Source: a virus
Strand: one strand, 5' to 3'
DNA length: 28,791 bases
IMG/VR virus record: IMGVR_UViG_3300042524_000214
Span: 102,663 to 131,453 of that record
Position numbers and translations under genes: made by a program. Positions 17,067 to 23,369 of this stretch are shown in pieces. Position 1 is the stretch's first letter. The number at the start of each line of letters is the position of its first letter. The notes below the pieces were generated by a model. It searched no databases and was not told the DNA's origin. It saw nothing but the letters and a program-made list of their open reading frames with translations.

Positions 17067-19194
17067 AGCTTACTTCGTATTTTCCGGTTGTACTATTAAA
17101 AGTATAATCTTTTATTGTTTTTCCTTTCAAAGAATTTAAGTATTCTCCTCCTTTTCTCATCTGTGGAGTACCTTGCTCTGGGGATTCCATTCCTGTTTCT
17201 CCCCCTTGTATTTCTTGTAGTATTTCTTGTATCATTTGCATAGCTTGCTCTTGAGGTATACCCATTTGAACTAATTGTTCTAATACTTGTTTAGGGTCTG
17301 CCCCTTGTTTAAGAGCTTGTTCAACTTGTGATTCAATTTGCTCCATACTTGGTGTTTCTCCTTCGGTTCCTTCATTTTCCCCCTCTGCTTTCTCATCCAT
17401 TGCTTCCCCACCTTCTTGGTAATATTTACCCCCTCTTTTCATTTGTGGGCTAGCTTGTGGTGCTTGTTGACCTCCTTGCATTTGTTGCATAGCTGCTTGC
17501 ACTATTTGTTGAGCTTGTTCTTGTGGAACACCTGCTTCAATGAGTTGTTGTAGTATTTGTTGAGGGTCGGCACCTTGCTGTAGCATTTGTGAAACTTGCT
17601 GCATGATAGCTTGCATTTGTTCGTTTTGTTGTGGTTCAGCTGCTTGTTCCTCACCACCTTCTTGATACATATAACCGCCTCTTTTCATTTGTGGGGTACC
17701 TTGTTCCATCTGCTCTTCTTGTGGGTTTGGCTGTCCACCTTCGGCACCTTCTTCCTGAGAACTTTGTCCTTGTTGTTGTATTTGCTGCATAACAGCTTGT
17801 ACAAGTTGAACTGCTTGTTCTTGTGGCATACCTGATTTTAACAACATCTGCATAACTTGTTGCGGTTGAGCTCCTTGTTGTAATGCTTGAGAGACTTGTT
17901 CTGCCATTTGTTGCTCTCCACCGTCTTGGTAGTACATCGTACCACCTCTTTTCATTTGTGGAGTGGCACCTTGAGATTGCTGCATCACTGTTTGTACCAT
18001 TTGAACTGCTTGTTCTTGTGGTATCCCCATTTGGACTAATTGTTGGATTACTTGTTGTGGGTCAGCTCCTTGTTGTAACATTTGTGCTACTTCTTGCATT
18101 ATTTGCTGTTCTTGACCTCCTCCTTGTTGTTCCATACCTTCTTCTTGTGAATTTGATGTTTGTCCTTCTAATCCTTCTTCCATTCCTGGTTGCATTCCTC
18201 CTTCTTGGTAATAGCCTCCAAATCTTGCCATTTGCTCTCTTCCTTGACCAGTCATACCTTCTCTTTGTTTTTCTGCGTATTGTTTTTTAACGTAATTTTC
18301 TCTTCTAGCTTGCCCCATACCTCCTAGTATATTTCTAGCTGTTCCTAAAGCAACTTTAGCTCCAGATGCAACTGCACCTAGGGTGTCTTTGTTTTCTAGA
18401 GATTGACCAAACATAACACTAGCAGATGGTATATCTACTCCTGAGTAAGGGTTGAAAAATTGAAATGGTTGTCCTTCTTTAATATCTGGTTTTTGTAATC
18501 CGGTTGTTTCTGTTTTTGCTTTTGCATCTTCTACTTCTGCACCAAACACATTGCTAGACATAGGTTTTTCTATACCTTGTGGTAAAGGATTTTTTGCAGC
18601 CCAATCTTTTCCTGCTGTTAGAGATTCTGGAGATAATGGACTTGGTTTATTTGGGTCTACTCCTAATCCATTTTCATTTGGATTTATTGCTGTTATTTTA
18701 TTTAAACTGGCTGAAAATTCTTCCGGAGAAGCTATGTTTGTGTTTTCGCCAAATTTAGGCTTAGGGAACGTACTACCTGGGAAATTCCCTGCAAACTGGT
18801 AGCTAGGTAGTTGATAACCACCCTCTCCATGAATATTATCATACATTTCGTATGCTACAGCAACTGCTTGTTTTTGGGGATAGCCCTCACGTACAAGTTT
18901 TGAAATTTTAGCACTTATCCAGTCATTCTTTTCACCACCGTGACCAAACATAGGGGTTTCCGCCACATAAGAAGCTCCACCAAATCTATACTCTTCTCCC
19001 GGTTGCATAACCACGCTATTACCAATTGGATTACCATTTTGGTCTAGAGGGGTTGCTTGCAATGGGTAAGGGGTATTAGCCATAGTTATATTCTCACTTG
19101 GTATAAAATTAACAGGGTTTTTCTCTGAGCTATACCCTGGAGTATAACCTGTTCTATTTACTAGGTTAGACTTTTTTTTGTACTTTCTTTCCAT
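17059..19194 (-). CDS. Gln-rich repeat virion protein, 711 aa
   Basis: The start at 19194 has an A-rich leader. N-terminal features: NITM...P (35-43), VMQPGEEYRFGG (62-73), GHGGEKNDW (84-92) and a helical motif LVREGYPQKQAV (100-111). Residues 130-320 are low complexity and Pro/Asn/Gly-rich. Residues 330-690 hold four copies of a Gln-rich module: a helix, QGA(D/Q)P(Q/K)QV, a second helix with G.PQEQA (near 392, 457, 556 and 645), and then PQM(K/R)(R/K)GG with, in three copies, YYQ.GG. The last 20 residues are a separate strand-like tail. The composition suggests a flexible, multivalent structural or assembly protein. It couples to the next gene through overlapping stop and start codons. No clear promoter was seen between it and the plus-strand VanZ-like gene, so transcription may read through from the lysin gene. 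Confidence 0.72.
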   Translation of the reverse strand: MERKYKKKSNLVNRTGYTPGYSSEKNPVNFIPSENITMANTPYPLQATPLDQNGNPIGNSVVMQPGEEYRFGGASYVAETPMFGHGGEKNDWISAKISKLVREGYPQKQAVAVAYEMYDNIHGEGGYQLPSYQFAGNFPGSTFPKPKFGENTNIASPEEFSASLNKITAINPNENGLGVDPNKPSPLSPESLTAGKDWAAKNPLPQGIEKPMSSNVFGAEVEDAKAKTETTGLQKPDIKEGQPFQFFNPYSGVDIPSASVMFGQSLENKDTLGAVASGAKVALGTARNILGGMGQARRENYVKKQYAEKQREGMTGQGREQMARFGGYYQEGGMQPGMEEGLEGQTSNSQEEGMEQQGGGQEQQIMQEVAQMLQQGADPQQVIQQLVQMGIPQEQAVQMVQTVMQQSQGATPQMKRGGTMYYQDGGEQQMAEQVSQALQQGAQPQQVMQMLLKSGMPQEQAVQLVQAVMQQIQQQGQSSQEEGAEGGQPNPQEEQMEQGTPQMKRGGYMYQEGGEEQAAEPQQNEQMQAIMQQVSQMLQQGADPQQILQQLIEAGVPQEQAQQIVQAAMQQMQGGQQAPQASPQMKRGGKYYQEGGEAMDEKAEGENEGTEGETPSMEQIESQVEQALKQGADPKQVLEQLVQMGIPQEQAMQMIQEILQEIQGGETGMESPEQGTPQMRKGGEYLNSLKGKTIKDYTFNSTTGKYEVSYE
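17145..18105 (-). repeat. Four tandem Gln-rich helical modules within the 711-aa protein
   Basis: Each module is about 65-100 codons: two Gln-rich helices joined by QGADPQQV and ending in G.PQEQAV, a variable linker, then PQMKRGG. The PQMKRGG-like segments lie near 17150, 17435, 17680 and 17947. The helix cores are well conserved while the linkers differ in length and composition, so these are old, diverged duplications and not a recent DNA-level tandem repeat. Confidence 0.85.
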
Positions 19195-19222
19195 TTTATT
19201 TTTTTATTTGAAATATTTTTAT

Positions 19223-19230
19223 TAATTTTG
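19223..19230 (+). promoter_or_regulatory. Candidate -7 box for the VanZ-like gene
   Basis: TAATTTTG followed by CA, 22 bases before the plus-strand ATG at 19253, matching the -7 element of the three minus-strand promoters (TA(A/C)TTTTGC). The nearest upstream TTTG (19207-19210) is only 12 bases away instead of 19-20, so the -33 element is weak or absent. Confidence 0.45.
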
Positions 19231-19252
19231 CACTTTAATTAAACGATTTATT

Positions 19253-19618
19253 ATGAAAACTTTATTACTAGGAATTTTTAGTTTTATTTTTTACAACGGG
19301 TTTTTTACATTCTCAAAAAGTAATACTATTATTTTATCTATATTTACAGATAAGCAATTACATTTTGCTGTATTCTTTTTATACCCTTTGGTTTTTTTAT
19401 ATTTTCTTCCTAAAAATAAGATTATTACTATAATAACTCTTTTATTTTTTGGTACTATGACTTTTGGTATAGAAGTATTACAAAGAAAATATTTCCATAG
19501 AACTTATTCTATGCTAGATTTTAAATACTCCTTTTGTGGGTTTTTGTCCTCTTGCCTTGTATTACTAATCCTAAATACTATATCTTATTTTGGCTCTTTA
19601 AAGAAGTTCTCCATTTAG
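19253..19618 (+). CDS. VanZ-like small membrane protein, 121 aa
   Basis: The only plus-strand gene. A hydrophobic N-terminus (1-20) is followed by TDKQLHF (32-38), a membrane segment (39-52), another (56-72), and GIEVLQRKYFHRTYSMLDF (72-90) leading into a last membrane segment (92-112). DK.LHF, then E..Q, R, S..D and G at VanZ-like spacing are the family's hallmark; the usual Asn four residues after the Asp is Ser here. VanZ-family proteins are membrane proteins linked to glycopeptide resistance in bacteria, and their biochemical role is unclear. In a phage next to a lysin it could alter the envelope or help lysis, which is inference. It overlaps the lysin gene's 3' end by 41 bases and is antisense to the flow of the surrounding genes. 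An A/T-rich start without Shine-Dalgarno and a candidate -7 box support the frame. Confidence 0.75.
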   Translation: MKTLLLGIFSFIFYNGFFTFSKSNTIILSIFTDKQLHFAVFFLYPLVFLYFLPKNKIITIITLLFFGTMTFGIEVLQRKYFHRTYSMLDFKYSFCGFLSSCLVLLILNTISYFGSLKKFSI

Positions 19619-22343
19619 CAACATTCTTTTGTAATAGTAAACTATCAGAAGTTGTTTTGTAAGATTTTTTATTATCCCCTACATCAAACATATTTGAGTA
19701 ATTCAAAACTTTATTAGTATAATCTACATCATAGTCTTTAGCCCAGTCTTCTATTTTCTTACCATTTACCACACGACCCATCGTACTATTATAAGTTGTT
19801 ATAGCTCTATACATAGCATCTTTTTTACTAAATCCTTTATCTAGAAATTTTTTATAGTCTTTAGATAATTTATACATAGTAGTCAATGATGCTTTATTTT
19901 CATCAGAAAAATTATCTTTTGTGATACCTAATTCTGTTACATCATCATTTCCAAAGTTAGATTCATATTTTAATTGTCCTGCTCCTTGGGATGCTTCGTC
20001 TTTTTTAAGCCCTACAGCATGTGCAGATTTAGCTACTGTTTGTTTTATACCGGTAGTGTATTTAGCACTTGTACCAAAACCTGTCTCTTGACCTAGTATG
20101 CCCAAGGATGCCTTAGCTAATGAGTTGTACTCATCGTCACCAAGGTTAAATACTTTTGAAAGTACTTTTTTATTCTTGTTATCATTCAAAGGTTTTATAA
20201 AAGAGTTCTCTAATTTACTTTTTGCAGAAGCTGATGTAAAAAAGTTATCATAATCCCCAGTGGATAAAGTGGCTGCTTTTTTAGGGTTTAGTTTTATAGC
20301 TAAGTCTTCTCTAACTATTTTCTTTTCCCCATTCTCTACAGAACCATAATTTGGTCTAAATATATGCTTTACTGTGTATGGGCTACTATGCCCTTGTATT
20401 TCACTTGCTTTAACTAAATCTCTATACTCTCTACCTTCAAAACCATCTTCTTTATTCCCTTTGTGCAGATTATGTAGTATGTAGTAACTTCCATCTGGGT
20501 TTACTTTATCTACTATACCTACGTGGGTTGTTCCGGTTCCTGCTGCATCGGCTTCTTTTTGGAAAGGGCTAATACCATGTGTGTAAACTGTGATTACATC
20601 TCCAGCTTGTACTTGTTTAGGTTTTACCTCTTGCCCACCTTTGCTTATTATATTTTTACCTATACTCCAAGCATCCCCTGTTATACCAGTCTTGGCATTC
20701 CATTCATCTCTCGATACATTAGGTTGCACGTTTCTAAATAGCTCATTTTGGCTATATTCTGAACACTGTGACTCTGTGCACTTGCCTAATAAACCTTTAC
20801 CCTCTTTTATGCTAGAGTATCCATTATTAGATAAGTTTTGGTTATACTGTTGTATTGCTTTTAATGTTACTTTACCTGCTTTACCATCTATACCTGAATT
20901 CTCAAACTTACCTTCTGGATTTAGATTATATCCTTTTTCTACTAAGAAAGACTGTAGTTTTTTTACTTGGTCTTGGCTTTTAAAATCAGATAGTTTTAAA
21001 TCTATATCTTTATTTTCTATAGAATCCTCTAAAGTAGCTTTGCTTGAAAGTTCCTTATTTATTTCAGATAAATTCAATCTATCTTTTTTATCTTCTATTT
21101 CTTTTAATATCTCTTTTTTAGTACCGTATTTTAATTCCTGTTTTTTTTCTAGTACTTGCTCTTGTATATTTCCAGTACCTTCCCTAACTCCGGTAAATTG
21201 TCTTCTGGGTAAATCCTTGAATACTACCTTTTCGCCTGGTTTAGAGCCATATTTAGATATTAACTCGTCTACTTTGCTAGTTGGTTCTGCTTTTTTTGTA
21301 GTTGGTTTTGCAGTCGGTTTCTGAGTTGTTCTTTGAGGTGTTCCAAAACCCTGAGATAACTGTTCTTGAAAAGTTTTAGGAGCCGCCCCGAAAGGGTTTT
21401 CTTCATCCTCTGCATAAGTTTCTGCAAAATCTCCACCTTCAGCAAATCTTTTTAGTTCTTTGTTGAACACCTCGTAATCAATACCCCCTTGTGTACCCCC
21501 TTGTGTACCACCATTTTCAAAATAGCTTGGTGCTTGTTGAGCTTGATATTCTGGAAGTTCTGGCATATATAATTCATAGCCTGATTGATTAGCTTGAGGA
21601 GCTTGTTGCTCTTCTTGTCTTGCTTGTAGTTCTTGGATAAAGTTTTGCTCTTGTTGAGATTTTTTTAGTTCTTCTTTTGCGGAGTCTCCTTCAATATCTT
21701 CTTGGCTTTTATCCGTTTCATAATAATCTTGTGCTGTTACGTAATCCCCAGAATTCTCTGTTAAGTTAAGAGTTGAATCTAAATAGTAGTCTTTTGGTTC
21801 AGACTTATCTGCATAATAGCTATCTCTAGACTCTGTGCTAGAAGGGTAATTATTGTTTTCCGGATTAGACTTATTTGAGCTAATTCCTATTTTTCCTAAA
21901 ATACTTTTTATTTTTACATCGTACTTATCATCTGTGGCATAACCTTCTCCGCTACCGGTTCTTGGGTTATACTTCCAAATTTTTCCTAATGCTTCGTCTA
22001 CGGTGCTTGCATTTTTGTATTTGCTACCCCATTTTTTTATTCTATCATCTACTGCTTCTTCTAGGGTATCATAATCTCTAAATTTGGCATTAGTTCTGTA
22101 AGACCTATTATTTGATACCTCTAATGTAGACTTATTGCTACCTTTTTGGGAGGCTGATGCTTTTTGCCCAAAATAGTTGTACTTACCGGCAGGGCTCTTA
22201 AACCAACCAGTTTCTAAAATTGCTTGGGCTAAGGTTAGCTCTGGGTGTCTATCTCCTCTATTTTTTGCTGTATCGTAGAGTTGTGTAGCTTTGCTCCACT
22301 GCTCATTACTTACATCTTTTGGTTTTATTAAAACATCTGCCAT
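19578..22343 (-). CDS. Multi-domain virion-type peptidoglycan hydrolase, 921 aa
   Basis: Domains in order. (1) Residues 15-155, glucosaminidase of the FlgJ/endo-beta-N-acetylglucosaminidase type: AILETGW with catalytic Glu44, YNYFGQKA, FRDYDTLEEA and GYATDDKYDVKI. (2) A Gln/Glu-rich linker (200-275) and a Gly-Gly stretch (RFAEGGDF, near 305). (3) Near 455-510, a peptidoglycan-binding-like segment (VKKLQSFLVEKGYN...GIDGKAGKVTLKAIQQYN). (4) Residues 515-660, CHAP/NlpC-like papain-fold hydrolase: ESQCSEYSQNE (probable catalytic Cys), AGDVITVYTHG, THVGIVD (near 606) and a following HN. (5) Residues 740-895, lytic-transglycosylase-like: GILGQETGFG (Glu near 750), SQGAGQLKYES and TTYNSTMGR (near 852). 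It would cut both glycan and peptide bonds. The lack of a signal peptide, large size and position after the tail genes favour a virion-associated entry lysin over a cytoplasmic endolysin. It ends in TAG. Confidence 0.85.
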   Translation of the reverse strand: MADVLIKPKDVSNEQWSKATQLYDTAKNRGDRHPELTLAQAILETGWFKSPAGKYNYFGQKASASQKGSNKSTLEVSNNRSYRTNAKFRDYDTLEEAVDDRIKKWGSKYKNASTVDEALGKIWKYNPRTGSGEGYATDDKYDVKIKSILGKIGISSNKSNPENNNYPSSTESRDSYYADKSEPKDYYLDSTLNLTENSGDYVTAQDYYETDKSQEDIEGDSAKEELKKSQQEQNFIQELQARQEEQQAPQANQSGYELYMPELPEYQAQQAPSYFENGGTQGGTQGGIDYEVFNKELKRFAEGGDFAETYAEDEENPFGAAPKTFQEQLSQGFGTPQRTTQKPTAKPTTKKAEPTSKVDELISKYGSKPGEKVVFKDLPRRQFTGVREGTGNIQEQVLEKKQELKYGTKKEILKEIEDKKDRLNLSEINKELSSKATLEDSIENKDIDLKLSDFKSQDQVKKLQSFLVEKGYNLNPEGKFENSGIDGKAGKVTLKAIQQYNQNLSNNGYSSIKEGKGLLGKCTESQCSEYSQNELFRNVQPNVSRDEWNAKTGITGDAWSIGKNIISKGGQEVKPKQVQAGDVITVYTHGISPFQKEADAAGTGTTHVGIVDKVNPDGSYYILHNLHKGNKEDGFEGREYRDLVKASEIQGHSSPYTVKHIFRPNYGSVENGEKKIVREDLAIKLNPKKAATLSTGDYDNFFTSASAKSKLENSFIKPLNDNKNKKVLSKVFNLGDDEYNSLAKASLGILGQETGFGTSAKYTTGIKQTVAKSAHAVGLKKDEASQGAGQLKYESNFGNDDVTELGITKDNFSDENKASLTTMYKLSKDYKKFLDKGFSKKDAMYRAITTYNSTMGRVVNGKKIEDWAKDYDVDYTNKVLNYSNMFDVGDNKKSYKTTSDSLLLQKNVAKWRTSLKSQNKI

Positions 22344-22357
22344 ATTAAAAAAATTAA

Positions 22358-22381
22358 GCCCCTAAAAGTTAAATTAGGGGC
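22358..22381 (-). terminator. GC-rich hairpin with T-tract between the tail block and the lysin gene
   Basis: A perfect inverted repeat: GCCCCTAA, an 8-base loop, TTAGGGGC. On the minus strand it is followed by TTAATTTTTTT, as in an intrinsic terminator, and then the lysin ATG 14 bases after the stem. Its first base is the last G of the -7 box of the lysin promoter, so promoter and hairpin overlap by one base. It could terminate tail-block transcripts or act as a 5' leader structure. Confidence 0.6.
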
Positions 22382-22411
22382 AAAATTACTAAAAATTATT
22401 GTAACTTCAAA
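22381..22411 (-). promoter_or_regulatory. Bacteroidetes-type promoter of the lysin gene
   Basis: On the minus strand TTTG (22408-22411), 19 bases, then TAATTTTG (22381-22388), within the 80-base gap between the 311-aa gene and the lysin gene. Spacing and boxes match the promoters at 6146-6177 and 14806-14837, but the sequence after the -7 box is a hairpin stem instead of CATAAA. Confidence 0.75.
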
Positions 22412-22423
22412 ATTAGTTAAATT

Positions 22424-23359
22424 TTATGTGTTTTGGGATTCGTTTAGCACAAATTTAAGTGCTAAGCTAAATCTACTATCTTTATCATAAGAAAGCCTAT
22501 TTAAGAACCAATCTCCTTCCATTTTTCTAAGTGGGTTAATACCTTGGAATTTAATTACCGCTGGGTTAGGTTGTTTATCTATCTGATTCTTGTCTTGGAG
22601 TAAAGCTGGTATGTTTGTTGTATTGTACTTTACTCTGTTAAAAATATAATCATAAGAAAACTGAAAATTATCTTTATTAGTAATCAAAATATTTTGTGTA
22701 TTATTCGGATTTGTTTTTGGATAATTTTTTACAGTGGCTAGGTTAGGCTCTTGTATATCTAATAGTAGTTGCCCTGAACAACCTACGTTATTGTAAATCA
22801 AAGACTTGTTAAACGTTAGTGAAGGTGTTACAGCAAAATCATAATCATTGCTATATCTTTTTGCTTCTGTCCATAATTTTACACCTTTTAACCTTTTTGT
22901 CATATACTCAGATTTTATAGGGTACTCAACAGTGAAAATCTGTTTTTTACCATAAAATACTTGGTAGGACTTGTTTGTTAGTAAGTGTGACCATAAACCT
23001 AATTCTTGGCTATCTAAAGCATTATTTCTTCCTGTTTGGAAGTAACTGTTATGATTAATATAATAGTTAGGGTAGAAGCCATAAAAGCTTAACCAAGAGC
23101 CTGTGTTTAATGAAAAAGCTATCGTCCAAGATACCTCTTCAAAATATCTAACATCTGTTAAACTAGCAGGGGTTAATATGTCAACTACTGTTGGTGGTAT
23201 AGAATCTTCACAACTACAGTAAGCATTACCATTTTCTAATCTAATTAGCGTACAGCCTTCTGGGCAAAGCACGTTTGTAATAGTACCAGAACAGGAGCAG
23301 TATACTACTCCTAATTCTGTGTACTGTGTACAATTTGTTTGTGGGCAAGTGCAATTCAT
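22424..23359 (-). CDS. Cys-rich tail/virion protein, 311 aa
   Basis: The start was set at MNCTCPQ (23359). A start 45 bases further up would run into the preceding gene, and this ATG has an AAAAATAAAAAT leader ten bases after that gene's stop. Residues 1-60 are Cys-rich (CTCPQTNC, VLCPEGC, YCSCEDSIPP), related to modules in the 736-aa protein and the right-edge protein. The rest is beta-rich with aromatic motifs: VSWTIAFS, GSWLSFYGFYPNYY, YQVFYGKKQIFTVEYP. From memory, the SWTI.S...W.SFY...PNYY...YQ.FYG pattern forms the C-terminal part of large crAss-like tail/muzzle proteins, so this may be the detached C-terminal half of such a protein. It has no signal peptide or membrane segment. Confidence 0.68.
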   Translation of the reverse strand: MNCTCPQTNCTQYTELGVVYCSCSGTITNVLCPEGCTLIRLENGNAYCSCEDSIPPTVVDILTPASLTDVRYFEEVSWTIAFSLNTGSWLSFYGFYPNYYINHNSYFQTGRNNALDSQELGLWSHLLTNKSYQVFYGKKQIFTVEYPIKSEYMTKRLKGVKLWTEAKRYSNDYDFAVTPSLTFNKSLIYNNVGCSGQLLLDIQEPNLATVKNYPKTNPNNTQNILITNKDNFQFSYDYIFNRVKYNTTNIPALLQDKNQIDKQPNPAVIKFQGINPLRKMEGDWFLNRLSYDKDSRFSLALKFVLNESQNT

Positions 23360-23369
23360 ATTTTTATTT

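Noticed and set aside
17145-18105. CRISPR array or short tandem DNA repeat
   Set aside because: Repeats are spaced 65-100 codons apart, vary in linker length and lie in one coding frame; they are protein modules.
17338-18290. Plus-strand Leu/His/Phe-rich open frames opposite the Gln-rich repeats
   Set aside because: They arise because reversed CAA/CAG and GAA codons give Leu, Cys and Phe runs; no independent start or domain evidence.
20590-21324. Plus-strand open frame of 244 codons opposite the lysin gene
   Set aside because: Composition is that of an antisense shadow and the opposite strand encodes clear lysin domains in the same stretch.
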